Assembly (NCBI RefSeq): GCF_030654605.1
Contig: NZ_JAURXB010000114.1
Span: 21,290 to 85,289, forward strand
DNA length: 64,000 nucleotides
Source: Bradyrhizobium sp.
Lineage (GTDB): Bacteria > Pseudomonadota > Alphaproteobacteria > Rhizobiales > Xanthobacteraceae
Direction: 5' to 3'
Positions 55,891 to 64,000 of this stretch are shown here, piece by piece; the first letter of the stretch is position 1; the number at the start of each line of letters is the position of its first letter. The position numbers were made by a program, and so were the translations under genes. The notes under the pieces were generated by a model. That model was given only the letters and a program-made list of their open reading frames with translations. It was not told where the DNA came from and ran no database searches.

Positions 55891-57492
55891 CTAGATCGGC
55901 ACGGTCTGCGGCCGCTTCCATCTCACCCAGGCCGCGACGATCAGGGCGGTGAGCGTGAACGCGGTGAAGACCGTGGTGATGATGCCGATGCCGAGCGTCA
56001 CGGCAAAGCCGCGCACCGGCCCGGTGCCGATAAAGAACAGCACGGCGGCGGCGATGAAGGTGGTGATGTTGGAATCCAGAATCGTCGACAAGGCGCGCCG
56101 GAAGCCGGCATCGATCGCGTTGATCGCACTGCGTCCGCCGCGCAATTCTTCGCGGATGCGCTCATAGATCAGCACGTTGGAGTCCACCGCGATGCCGACC
56201 GTGAGCACGATGCCGGCGATGCCGGGCAGTGTCAGCGTGGCGTTCAGCAGCGACAGGATGCCGAAGATCATGGCGACGTTGATGGCAACCGCGATGTTGG
56301 CGAACACCCCGAACAGCCGGTAGGTCAGCAGCATGAACACGATGACCAGGATCGAGCCGACATAGGCGGCAAGTTCACCCTTCTGGATCGAATCCTGGCC
56401 GAGCCCGGGTCCCACGGTTCGCTGCTCGATCACCTTCAACGGCGCCGGCAGCGCACCGGCGCGCAGGAGAATGGCGAGATCGTTGGCCGACTGCACGGTA
56501 AAGCTGCCGGAAATCTGTCCCGAACCGCCGGTGATGGGTTCGCGAATGACAGGCGCCGAGATCACCTTGTTGTCGAGCACGATCGCAAAGCGTTGCCCGA
56601 CATTTTCCAGGGTCGCTTGCGCGAACTTGCGCGAGCCCGACGTGTTGAACTTGAAGCTGACGATGGGCTCGCCCGTACGCTGGTCGAAACCGGGTTGGGC
56701 GTCGATCAGGTCGCCGCCGGAAACCAGCACCTGCTTCTTGATGACCTCGGGCGGCCTGCCCGCCTCCGTGCTCGGCAGCAGCTCCGAATCCGGCGGAATA
56801 CTTCCCGCCACCGCTTGATCCGGCGAAACCGTCGCATCGACCATGCGAAAATCCATCTTCGCGGTCTCGCCGAGGAGCTTGATCAGCCGCGACGGATCGC
56901 CCAGTCCCGGGACCTGGACCACAATGCGATCCTGCCCCTGGCGCTGGATCAGCGGCTCCACGGTGCCGAGTTCGTTGACGCGACGCTCGACGATCTGGAT
57001 CGACTGTTCGACGGCCTTCCTGACGTGGTCGGTGATGGCCGCCGGCGGCACGTTCAGCCGGATCAGCCCGCCGCCGGCATCGCTGACTTCAAGGCTGCGC
57101 TGGCCGCTGGAGCCGAGCAAGCCGCCGAGCGGCTGCGACAGCTCGCGCAGTTTGGTGAGCGCCGTCGGCAGGTCGCTTTCCTTGGTGATGCGGACCTCGG
57201 CGTAATCCGTGCGGGCCGCGAGTCCGGTGTAGACGATCTTGTTTTCACGCAGGACACGGCGAACATCATCGCGCACCTGGTCGATCTTGTCCTTCTTGAC
57301 CGCGCTGGCGTCGACCTCGAGCAGGAGGTGCGAACCGCCCTGCAGGTCGAGGCCGAGCACCAGATGACGCTGCGCCCACAGCGGCCAGGTCTTGACCTGC
57401 GCCTCGGGGAAGAAGTTCGGAACGGCGCAAAGACACACCACCAGCGCCGTAAGGATGATCGCCAGCGTCTTCCACCGCGAGAAATACAACAT
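55891..57492 (-). CDS. secD: Preprotein translocase subunit SecD
   Basis: 533 residues. N-terminal membrane helix, LVLGLDLQGGSHLLLEVD (P1 domain start), a large periplasmic part, then five helices with GIAGIVLTVGIAVDSNVLIYERIREELR. Complete and in operon with yajC (upstream) and secF. Confidence 0.96.
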   Translation of the reverse strand: MLYFSRWKTLAIILTALVVCLCAVPNFFPEAQVKTWPLWAQRHLVLGLDLQGGSHLLLEVDASAVKKDKIDQVRDDVRRVLRENKIVYTGLAARTDYAEVRITKESDLPTALTKLRELSQPLGGLLGSSGQRSLEVSDAGGGLIRLNVPPAAITDHVRKAVEQSIQIVERRVNELGTVEPLIQRQGQDRIVVQVPGLGDPSRLIKLLGETAKMDFRMVDATVSPDQAVAGSIPPDSELLPSTEAGRPPEVIKKQVLVSGGDLIDAQPGFDQRTGEPIVSFKFNTSGSRKFAQATLENVGQRFAIVLDNKVISAPVIREPITGGSGQISGSFTVQSANDLAILLRAGALPAPLKVIEQRTVGPGLGQDSIQKGELAAYVGSILVIVFMLLTYRLFGVFANIAVAINVAMIFGILSLLNATLTLPGIAGIVLTVGIAVDSNVLIYERIREELRGGRSAINAIDAGFRRALSTILDSNITTFIAAAVLFFIGTGPVRGFAVTLGIGIITTVFTAFTLTALIVAAWVRWKRPQTVPI

Positions 57493-57534
57493 CGAGTTGA
57501 CCCGTCAAATCAGGAGCATGCGGCGCGCAAAAAG

Positions 57535-57906
57535 CTAGCTCGCGGACGTCTCGTCCTTGTCCTTGGCGGTTTCAGCCTTTTCCTTCGCCGGCTCGCCCTT
57601 GGCGCGGACGCCGGAAATCATCTGCCGCATCTGCCGGACGCGGACACCGTCGGAGATTTCGAACTCGATCTGGTCGTCGTCGACCACTTTGGTCACTTTT
57701 CCGACCAGGCCGCCGGAGGTCACCACGGTGTCGCCGCGGCGGATGTTCTTCACCAGTTCGGCATGGTCCTTCACCTTCTTCTGCTGCGGCCGCAGAATCA
57801 GGAAGTACATGATCACGAAGATCAGCGCGAACGGCAGCAGCGACATCAACATGCTGTTGGTATCGCCGCCGGCCGCGGCCTGGGCAAACGCAGGAGTAAT
57901 CAGCAT
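57535..57906 (-). CDS. yajC: SecDF-associated protein YajC
   Basis: 123 residues. One membrane helix (LLPFALIFVIMYFLILRPQQKK) and a cytoplasmic domain (RRGDTVVTSGGLVGKVTKV). A Lys/Glu-rich tail (KEKAETAKDKDE) is added at the C-terminus. First gene of the yajC-secD-secF operon. Confidence 0.94.
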   Translation of the reverse strand: MLITPAFAQAAAGGDTNSMLMSLLPFALIFVIMYFLILRPQQKKVKDHAELVKNIRRGDTVVTSGGLVGKVTKVVDDDQIEFEISDGVRVRQMRQMISGVRAKGEPAKEKAETAKDKDETSAS

Positions 57907-58086
57907 TCGGACAATCCTCGTGAAACGGGGGTAAACCAGCGACCCATCGGCGTCGGGCCGGTTCGGTCAAATTCGCGCGGACTATAGCGGCCAGCGCCCC
58001 AATTGCAACGCTGCCAGCCCCCTCTTTTGGGCCGCTTGCAGCCTTCCGCAAGGCCCGATATGGGTGCGTCCTGAGGAACCCCAAAG

Positions 58087-59058
58087 ATGTCGAAAAAGCC
58101 CAGCAAAACAGGGTCTCGCGCCGCCTCCAGGGCTGGCCAGCGGAAATCGGCGAAGCCCGCGACAAAACGCCCGGCCGCGCCGCCAAAGCAGGCCGCGGAC
58201 GAGCGGATCGCGCGCGCGCTCGAAACCATCGTGGCGCACCTCGCGGCTGCCTCGCCGGCGCCAAATGAGGCCTCCTCATTCGGCAGCGCCGACGCCTTCG
58301 TCTGGCACCCCAATGGACGGCTGGCGCCGGTGCCGCGTGTCAGCCGGGTCGAGCTCGGTCTGCTCAAGGGGATCGAGCGGGTGCGCGATATCCTGATCGA
58401 AAACACCGAGCGTTTCGCCGACGGCCTGCCCGCCAACAACGTGCTGCTGTGGGGCGCGCGCGGCATGGGCAAATCGTCGCTGGTGAAGGCGGCGCATGCC
58501 AATATCAACCTCGAGCGCAAACCGGCACGACGCCTGAAGCTGGTCGAAATTCACCGCGAGGACATCGAGAGCCTGCCGGCGCTGATGGACCGGCTGCGCC
58601 GCTCGGATTTCCGCTTCATCGTGTTCTGTGACGACCTTTCGTTCGACGGCAACGACGCCTCCTACAAGTCGCTGAAGGCGGTGCTGGAAGGCGGCATCGA
58701 GGGCCGCCCGGACAATGTCATCCTGTACGCGACTTCCAACCGCCGCCACCTGCTGGCGCGCGAGATGATCGAGAACGAACGCTCGACCGCGATCAATCCC
58801 GGCGAAGCGGTCGAGGAGAAGGTCTCACTGTCGGACCGTTTTGGCCTTTGGCTCGGCTTTCACCGCTGCAGCCAGGATGAATACCTGGCGATGGTGAAGG
58901 GCTACTGCGCCCATTTCGGCATCAAGCTCGCGGAAGCCGAACTCGAGCACGAGGCGCTCGAGTGGTCGACCACGCGCGGCTCGCGGTCGGGCCGCGTCGC
59001 CTGGCAGTTCACGCAGGAACTGGCGGGACGGCTCGGGGTCCGGCTGAAGCCGGACTGA
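58087..59058 (+). CDS. DUF815 AAA-type ATP-binding protein
   Basis: 323 residues. Basic, disordered first 40 residues, then ATPase: Walker A WGARGMGKSSLVKAA, Walker B FIVFCDDLSF, sensor region ILYATSNRRHL and EERSTAINP-like NERSTAINPGE, and SLSDRFGLWLGFH. The DUF815 family is widely conserved in alphaproteobacteria, usually beside yajC as here; function unknown. Confidence 0.9.
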   Translation: MSKKPSKTGSRAASRAGQRKSAKPATKRPAAPPKQAADERIARALETIVAHLAAASPAPNEASSFGSADAFVWHPNGRLAPVPRVSRVELGLLKGIERVRDILIENTERFADGLPANNVLLWGARGMGKSSLVKAAHANINLERKPARRLKLVEIHREDIESLPALMDRLRRSDFRFIVFCDDLSFDGNDASYKSLKAVLEGGIEGRPDNVILYATSNRRHLLAREMIENERSTAINPGEAVEEKVSLSDRFGLWLGFHRCSQDEYLAMVKGYCAHFGIKLAEAELEHEALEWSTTRGSRSGRVAWQFTQELAGRLGVRLKPD

Positions 59059-59063
59059 TCCTG

Positions 59064-60587
59064 TCAGCCGCCGTCGGCGTGCCGTTCCGACCGCGCCAAC
59101 GGAATGATCAGCAGCCCGAGCACCGCCACCGCTGCCAGCAGAGCCCAGGCTTCATTGACGCTGGTCGCAAAGGCGGCCTGCTCGATCATGGAAGCAGCAG
59201 CCGATAGATCCGTTGGAATCCGGTCGAGCCCGATCGCCTGCGCGGCCGTGATGTCACCCGCGATCAGGCGCTGGCGGATGGCTTCGACATGTCCGCTGGT
59301 GCGTCCGTAAAGCACCGTGTCGATCAGCGCGATGCCGACCGCGCCGCCCAGGTTTCGCATCATGTTGAACAGGCCGCTGGCGTCCGGCACCTGCTTGTGC
59401 GGCAACCTCTCCAGCGCCATCCTGGTCGGCGGCAGCAGGCAGAACATCGCCGCGAAGCCGCGCAGGACCTGGGGCCAGAACATCTCGTCGAAATCGGCGG
59501 TGCGGCTTTCGAACGCGCTCATGCCGAGGCCCACGGCGAACAAGCCAAATCCAAACGCCGACAGCCAGCGCGGATTGACCCGGCTCTCCAGCGCGCCGGC
59601 GATCGGCGCGGCCACCAATTGGGCGGCTCCCGTCACCAGCATGATCGAGCCGATCTGCAGGGGATCGTGCTGCCGGACATAGGCGAGAAACACCGGCATC
59701 AGATAGACCGCGCCGAACAGTCCCACGCCGAGGCAGAAGCTGAGCCCGCAGCCGACGGCAAACGACGGCACTTTCAGCGTCGTCAGTTCGACAATCGGCT
59801 GCACCGCCTTCAGCGTTCGCATGGCGAACGCCGCCGTCGCGGCCGCGCAAAGCGCGAACAGACCGAAGCAGACGGCGGAGAACCAGCCATTGTGCGGCGC
59901 CTGCTTCAAGCCGATCTCGAGGCTCGCCAGCGCCACCGCCATGAGCGCCAGCGACATTGCGTCGAAATGCTTCAGCTGGTTCAGGCGGGGCCTGCCCCGC
60001 GGCAGCAGAAAGGGTGTCGCGATCACCGCGATGACGCCTGGAACCACATTGACCAGAAACAACCATGGCCACGAATAATGATGCGTGATCCAGCCGCCGA
60101 CCACCGGCCCGACCGTCGGCGCCAGCACGGCCATGATGCCGGCGATGGTGCCGGCGATCGGATGGGCCCGCGTCGGAAACAACAGAAAGATGCCCGAGAA
60201 CACCGCAGGGATCAGCGTGCCTCCGGCAAAACCCTGAAGGATGCGGAAGAACACCAGCGACGTGAAATTGGTAGAGAAGGCGCAGCCGACCGACGTCACG
60301 GTGAAGATGAAGATGGCGATCACGAACAGCCAGCGCAGGGTGAGAACGCGCGTCAGCCAGCCGGTCAGCGGGATCGCCGTGATCTCGGCAATCAGATACG
60401 CCGTCTGGATCCAGCTCATGGCATCGGGCGATATCGCGAGCGCCTGCTGGATCGCCGGCAGCGAGGTCGCGACCACCTGGATGTCGAGGATCGCCATGAA
60501 CATGCCGAGGCACATCAGGACGAAGCCGAACCAGGTGGCAATCCTTGCCGAAGTCGTCCGCCAGATCATGGAGCGTCGCGCAATCAT
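59064..60587 (-). CDS. DHA2-family MFS drug efflux transporter (EmrB/QacA type)
   Basis: 507 residues, 14 predicted helices. Motif near the first helix LMCLGMFMAILDIQVVATSLPAIQQAL (family D-x-x-I-V-N-V-A-L-P), antiporter motif C-like LAPTVGPVVGGWITHH, and helix-rich remainder. Exports toxic compounds using protons, often together with an EmrA membrane-fusion partner, which is absent here. It interrupts the otherwise common DUF815-LysM/M23 order. Confidence 0.9.
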   Translation of the reverse strand: MIARRSMIWRTTSARIATWFGFVLMCLGMFMAILDIQVVATSLPAIQQALAISPDAMSWIQTAYLIAEITAIPLTGWLTRVLTLRWLFVIAIFIFTVTSVGCAFSTNFTSLVFFRILQGFAGGTLIPAVFSGIFLLFPTRAHPIAGTIAGIMAVLAPTVGPVVGGWITHHYSWPWLFLVNVVPGVIAVIATPFLLPRGRPRLNQLKHFDAMSLALMAVALASLEIGLKQAPHNGWFSAVCFGLFALCAAATAAFAMRTLKAVQPIVELTTLKVPSFAVGCGLSFCLGVGLFGAVYLMPVFLAYVRQHDPLQIGSIMLVTGAAQLVAAPIAGALESRVNPRWLSAFGFGLFAVGLGMSAFESRTADFDEMFWPQVLRGFAAMFCLLPPTRMALERLPHKQVPDASGLFNMMRNLGGAVGIALIDTVLYGRTSGHVEAIRQRLIAGDITAAQAIGLDRIPTDLSAAASMIEQAAFATSVNEAWALLAAVAVLGLLIIPLARSERHADGG

Positions 60588-60950
60588 TGTCTCACGCGGC
60601 GCGCCCGACGCGGTTATCGGCAGATCTGTGGACCGCAGGAAGCGAAGCGCTGAGAACTGTAAGAACGGCGGCCGGCAATGGCAGGCCTAAAGGCTAGGGA
60701 AGTAGCTGACCCGGCTGGAAATGTACACCTCTTCGCCCGCGCGGTTGGCGGGAACCGCAATGGTCGCGGTACAGACAGTCGTCATCCCCCGCGAAAGCGG
60801 GGGACCCAGTACGCCGCGGCGCCTCGGCCCAATCTCAGGTCTCTGGAAAACTGGGTCACCCGGTCACCTCGTGCGAAGACGCGCTTCGCGCTTTTGCCGG
60901 GCGATGGCAATTGCGGGTGAGGAAGCAGCCTCCGCCCGAAGCTTCTCGCC
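60588..60950. other. Intergenic region with palindromic repeat
   Basis: 363 bases without a gene. About a third is the palindromic repeat at 60780-60907. The 3' end of the LysM/M23 gene lies on its right and the promoter of the MFS gene on its left. Confidence 0.5.
60780..60907. repeat. Diverged copy 3 of the CGTCATC ... CCAGTA palindromic repeat
   Basis: CGTCATCCCCCGCGAAAGCGGGGGACCCAGTA (first 20 bases at 60780-60799) is followed by TCTCTGGAAAACTGGGTCACCCGG. Core matches the other copies, but the right arm is reworked. Confidence 0.6.
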
Positions 60951-62312
60951 TCACGCCCCGTTGAGGAATTGAAGCGGGTCAACCGGTGAAGATCCCTTGC
61001 GGATCTCGAAGTGGAGCTGCGGCGACCCCACCTCTCCCGACTGACCCGACTTGGCAATGATCTGGCCGCGCTTGATCGTGTCGCCGCGCTTCACCATCAG
61101 TTCACTCGCATGGGCATATGCGGTGACGTAACCGTTGGAGTGCCGAACCAGAACGAGATTGCCGTAACCCTTGAGTTCATTTCCGGAATAGGCGACGACG
61201 CCATCTTCCGCCGCCTTGACGGGCGTGCCTTCCGGCACCGCCAGATTGATGCCGTCATTCGCCTTGCCGTTGGTCTTGGCGCCGTAGCTCGTGATCACCT
61301 TGCCGCGCACCGGCCAGCGGAACGTCGGCAGCGCGCCGGTTGCTTCGCTGGCTTTGACGGGCGCCTCAGCCGCGGGAGCTTCTTCGACCTTGGCGGTAGC
61401 CGAGGCAAGCCGCGCGCTTTGCGTCTGCGGGCCCAAGGCAATCGTTCGGGTAACCGGCGCAGCCAATGTACCGGGTTGAGCGGCGGCAGCGGCGACCGGC
61501 TGGGCAGCAGGTCCCGCCGCCACGGTTTTTGCGCCGGGCACGGTCAATTTCTGGCCGAGCTTGAGTCTGGACGAGGAGTCGAGACCGTTGGCCCTGGAGA
61601 TTTCCGCGGCGGTCACCTTGTTGCGACGCGCGATGCTGAGCAAGGTGTCGCCGCGATTGACGACATGAACCGTCGGCGCGGCAGCCACGACGGGCTTGCT
61701 GGCAGGCGCCGCCAAGACCGGTGCTGAGCCCGGTGCAGGCGCAGCAACAGCCGCAGTCTGGCGCGGAATGATCAATTGCTGCCCGGGCGACAGCGCGCGC
61801 GGTCCCTTATAGCCATTGGCCTGCAGGATCGCGGCGGAGGAAACGTTGTAGCGGCGCGACAACGTATCGAGCGTGTCGCTGGTGCCCACGATGATCGTGG
61901 TGCCGGATTGAGCTGGCGGGCGAACGGCCGCGACCGAGCGCGGGGCAACGGTAGCCGTGGTCTCCAGCGGCTGATGCGTCGGCGGTGCATAGGAAGACAG
62001 GCCGCGCCCTCCCCCGGACACGCCGGAATGCGCGGTCGGATAAGATTGCGGCGCCGAGATCGGCGGCGGCAGCGGCTGTGACTGGTATTGCGCTTGCGGG
62101 CGGGAATATTGCGGCAGTTCGCGGCGCTCGACCGCAGGCGTCCGCACCGAGCTGGTGGTATCCGGTTGCGACGCAAAGGGGTTGGAAAGGTTGTTTTGCG
62201 ACAGCCGCGTCTGCATGTCGGAACTACAGCCGGCAAACCCAAATGACATCAGCGCCAGCGCCGCGACGTGCGGAACGCGACGCGAGTAAAGCAACTCGAC
62301 GACACGGGACAT
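60951..62312 (-). CDS. NlpD-like lipoprotein: two LysM domains and degenerate M23 (LytM) domain
   Basis: 453 residues. Lipoprotein signal with lipobox FAGC (ALMSFGFAGCSSD). First LysM GTSDTLDTLSRRYNVSSAAILQANG near 140; second VNRGDTLLSIARRNKVTAAEISRANG near 225; Ala/Pro linkers; M23 domain at about 335-450. The M23 zinc ligands are incomplete: the usual H-x3-D reads NDGINLAV, while HFEIR remains. As in E. coli NlpD, it probably activates a cell-wall amidase rather than cutting itself. Lies downstream of pcm, the common alphaproteobacterial order. Confidence 0.88.
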   Translation of the reverse strand: MSRVVELLYSRRVPHVAALALMSFGFAGCSSDMQTRLSQNNLSNPFASQPDTTSSVRTPAVERRELPQYSRPQAQYQSQPLPPPISAPQSYPTAHSGVSGGGRGLSSYAPPTHQPLETTATVAPRSVAAVRPPAQSGTTIIVGTSDTLDTLSRRYNVSSAAILQANGYKGPRALSPGQQLIIPRQTAAVAAPAPGSAPVLAAPASKPVVAAAPTVHVVNRGDTLLSIARRNKVTAAEISRANGLDSSSRLKLGQKLTVPGAKTVAAGPAAQPVAAAAAQPGTLAAPVTRTIALGPQTQSARLASATAKVEEAPAAEAPVKASEATGALPTFRWPVRGKVITSYGAKTNGKANDGINLAVPEGTPVKAAEDGVVAYSGNELKGYGNLVLVRHSNGYVTAYAHASELMVKRGDTIKRGQIIAKSGQSGEVGSPQLHFEIRKGSSPVDPLQFLNGA

Positions 62313-62423
62313 GGTTACTCACTCGTACGCAACAAATTACTGATTTGAGTAAACACGTCCCCAGTAAACAACCGCTTAACCCTGGGAATAAGACGTTGGC
62401 GGAACAGCCGATCCCGCCCCGCT

Positions 62424-62550
62424 CCCTCATGGTGAGGAGCACGCCACGGCGGCGCTTGCGCTGCCGGGCGTGCGTCTCGAACCATCTGGCACCGTGCCTG
62501 ATGCCATCCTTCGAGACGCATCGCCGTCGGCGATGCTCCTCAGGATGAGG
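62424..62550. repeat. Palindromic repeat (CCTCATGGTGAGGAGC type)
   Basis: CCTCATGGTGAGGAGC at the left mirrors GCTCCTCAGGATGAGG at the right, with inner GCGTCTCGAA / TTCGAGACGC arms. Typical dispersed repeat; it lies between pcm and the NlpD-like gene. Confidence 0.72.
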
Positions 62551-62560
62551 GGGAAATGAG

Positions 62561-63211
62561 CTACAGTTCGCGGGCGATCCCGGGCAGCGCCGGCACGAAC
62601 CGCACGTCCACCAGTGCCTTGCGCTCCAGACCGGCCTCCGTCCTGGTCAGGCGGATCAGGGTCTGGGTGCCCTGGTGCGGCCCGACCGGGGCAATCAGGA
62701 TGCCGCCGGGCTCCAGCCGCTGCGTTAACGCCTCGGGGACTTGCTCCATCGCCGCCGTCACGATGATGCGGTCGAAATTGCCGGCGCCATCGGGGACATC
62801 GAAGCCGTCCCCCAGCATCACCTCGACATTGTCGCATCCGAGCTTCTCCAGCCGCGCGCGGGCGCTGTCGGCGAGCGTCCGGTAGCGTTCGATCGACAGG
62901 ACATGGCCGCAGAGCCGCGACAGGATGGCAGCCTGGTAACCCGAGCCGGTGCCGATCTCGAGCACGCGATGGTGCTTCTGCAGGTGCAATTGCTCGGTCA
63001 TGTAGGCCACCACGAAAGGCTGGCTGATGGTCTGGCCGCAGGCGATCGGAAGCGCGCTGTCGCGCCAGGCGTCGGCGCGGTCGGCCGGCTCCACGAAGAC
63101 GTCGCGCGGAATGGCCTCCATGGCGCGCAGCACCGCCTGATCGCTGATCCCGCGCCGCCGCAGGTTGAGCTGAAACATCATCTTTTCCGGCGGATTTTGA
63201 ACGGCGGGCAT
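62561..63211 (-). CDS. pcm: Protein-L-isoaspartate O-methyltransferase
   Basis: 216 residues. SAM motif [19 protein letters not shown] near 85-102, pre-motif [17 protein letters not shown], motif [18 protein letters not shown] and motif [17 protein letters not shown]. Repairs isoaspartyl residues in aged proteins. The N-terminus begins [15 protein letters not shown]; alternatives at the internal Met pair. Upstream of the NlpD-like gene. Confidence 0.94.
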   Translation of the reverse strand: MPAVQNPPEKMMFQLNLRRRGISDQAVLRAMEAIPRDVFVEPADRADAWRDSALPIACGQTISQPFVVAYMTEQLHLQKHHRVLEIGTGSGYQAAILSRLCGHVLSIERYRTLADSARARLEKLGCDNVEVMLGDGFDVPDGAGNFDRIIVTAAMEQVPEALTQRLEPGGILIAPVGPHQGTQTLIRLTRTEAGLERKALVDVRFVPALPGIAREL

Positions 63212-63460
63212 CTCGGTCTCGCAAGGCTCTACCGAGGCACCCTAGCGCGTCTCGGCCGGACAGTTCGATGCAATATAGAAAGCAGGTTTCTCTGCCAATC
63301 CAGGTTCCCCCCGCGGAACCAGCCGTGATACCTTGGCGTTGGGTGACCATGCCATCCACCTGCCCTCACCCGCAACCGCGGGTGGCGTGGAGGATATGTT
63401 GATATTGCACCAGACAGCGTTATTTGCGATCTTTACCGTGGGACGGGCAAGGACATCATC

Positions 63461-63838
63461 ATGACTGCGACGCGGCTGCCGCGGGGTTCAGTGTTTCTCG
63501 TCGAGGACGAGGTCATGATCAGGATGATGGTCGCCGACATGCTGGAGGAGCTGGGCTACACCGTCGCGGCTGAGGCCGGCGAGATCAACGAGGCGATGAG
63601 GCTGGCGCAGTCCGCCCATTTCGACCTCGCCATTCTCGACGTCAACGTCAACGGCAAGGTGATTTCGCCGGTTGCCGAACTGATCAAGGCGCGCAACCGC
63701 CCGTTCATCTTCGCGACCGGCTACGGCTCCTCGGGACTCCCTGAAGAATATCGCGACCGCCCGGCGCTGCAAAAGCCCTTCCAGCTCGAAACCCTGGCCA
63801 AGATGATCGACGCCGCAATGAAAAGCGCGACGGTTTAG
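63461..63838 (+). CDS. Single-domain response regulator (CheY-like)
   Basis: 125 residues, receiver domain only. Acidic pocket VEDE, phospho-acceptor Asp in LAILDVNVNG, switch Thr/Ser in FATGY and Lys in LQKPF. In rhizobia such proteins commonly act in general stress or other phosphorelays. No kinase is adjacent. The ATG follows a promoter region with a CACCCGC/GCGGGTG hairpin. Confidence 0.88.
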   Translation: MTATRLPRGSVFLVEDEVMIRMMVADMLEELGYTVAAEAGEINEAMRLAQSAHFDLAILDVNVNGKVISPVAELIKARNRPFIFATGYGSSGLPEEYRDRPALQKPFQLETLAKMIDAAMKSATV

Positions 63839-63862
63839 CAGCGCTGTCGTCCCGGCGTTCCA

Positions 63863-64000
63863 GGCTGTGTGAAAAGTGGGTGTGTTAACATCATTTGGAG
63901 TGGATTTTCTGATTCGGGGGCCGTGATGGCGCATGTCACCGGAGCGTCGCGTTATCAAGCGACCTTGTTTCCTGAGGTTCTGGACGAGGTGGTTGGTCCA
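63863..64000 (+). mobile_element. Left end of an IS1182-type insertion sequence, cut by the window
   Basis: GGCTGTGTGAAAA at 63863 resembles the terminal inverted repeat of IS1182-group elements, and a transposase start follows 60 bases later. The right end lies outside the window. Confidence 0.6.
63926..64000 (+). CDS. IS1182-family transposase, N-terminal fragment
   Basis: 25 codons, ATG at 63926 (a GTG directly before it is also possible), reading MAHVTGASRYQATLFPEVLD and on to the window edge. Such a start is characteristic of IS1182 transposases. Whether the gene is intact cannot be judged. Confidence 0.75.
   Translation, partial: MAHVTGASRYQATLFPEVLDEVVGP

Noticed and set aside
55870..57987. 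Long plus-strand open frame across secD and yajC
   Set aside because: Antisense shadow of two certain genes; composition is artefactual.

Overview
The window reads as chromosome of a high-GC alphaproteobacterium, most likely a member of the Bradyrhizobium/Rhodopseudomonas/Nitrobacter group. The reasons are the gene orders (gyrA-coaD-cyclophilins-queA, tgt, asd; pcm-LysM/M23-DUF815-yajC-secD-secF-Mth938), alphaproteobacterial LexA boxes (GTTC-N7-GTTC), an Omp31-type barrel protein, DUF1127 peptides, and several families of long palindromic intergenic repeats of the kind I associate with these genomes. No rRNA, tRNA or CRISPR array is visible.

Layout. 1-9 kb: two coupled metallophosphoesterases, an HBM-type chemoreceptor, a SAM methyltransferase, a LuxR-type regulator, thiaminase II (tenA), DUF808 and small secreted proteins. 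9-16 kb: a formyltransferase-like protein with a changed active site, small secreted proteins, RidA, a DMT transporter, a caspase-like protein with a peptidoglycan-binding domain, and cysK with a BrnA-like gene. 16-20 kb: tgt (zinc ligands replaced), asd behind a candidate threonine/lysine attenuator, and queA. 20.18-22.71 kb: a complete IS1595-family transposon with 24-bp inverted repeats, 8-bp target duplication and four non-transposase cargo genes, inserted in a palindromic repeat. 22.9-25 kb: two cyclophilins, a TolA/TonB-like protein and coaD. 25-32 kb: GNAT, a flavoprotein hydroxylase with divergent MarR regulator, gyrA and DUF2306. 32-37 kb: ssb, an outer-membrane protein and uvrA, with LexA-type boxes between. 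37-41 kb: an accessory stretch with a RES-domain protein, an orphan HigA, an AAA ATPase, an unknown gene and many repeats.

41-50 kb: a PPC/DUF296 protein coupled to an acyl-CoA synthetase, a K+ channel with a zinc ribbon, SPW, TPR, GNAT and PaaI proteins, DUF1127, DUF3597, DUF2189 and a lytic transglycosylase. 50-58 kb: a second DUF1127 peptide, trmFO, a kinase-like/AMP-ligase-tail fusion, and the operon yajC-secD-secF-Mth938(NDUFAF3-like)-phytoene synthase-like(NDUFAF6-like). 58-64 kb: DUF815 ATPase, a DHA2 efflux pump, a LysM/M23 lipoprotein, pcm, a single-domain response regulator and the start of an IS1182-type transposase cut by the window edge.

Strongest items for follow-up: (1) the asd leader, where a 23-codon Thr-rich peptide, a pause hairpin, a 9-bp antiterminator and a U-tailed terminator all line up; (2) the IS1595-type transposon carrying an HEPN-motif protein, a small possibly Cas2/VapD-like protein, a basic peptide and a roughly 280-nt structured non-coding segment; (3) a TGT that has lost all four zinc ligands; (4) a run of GTTC half-sites between ssb and omp; (5) a kinase/AMP-ligase-tail fusion.
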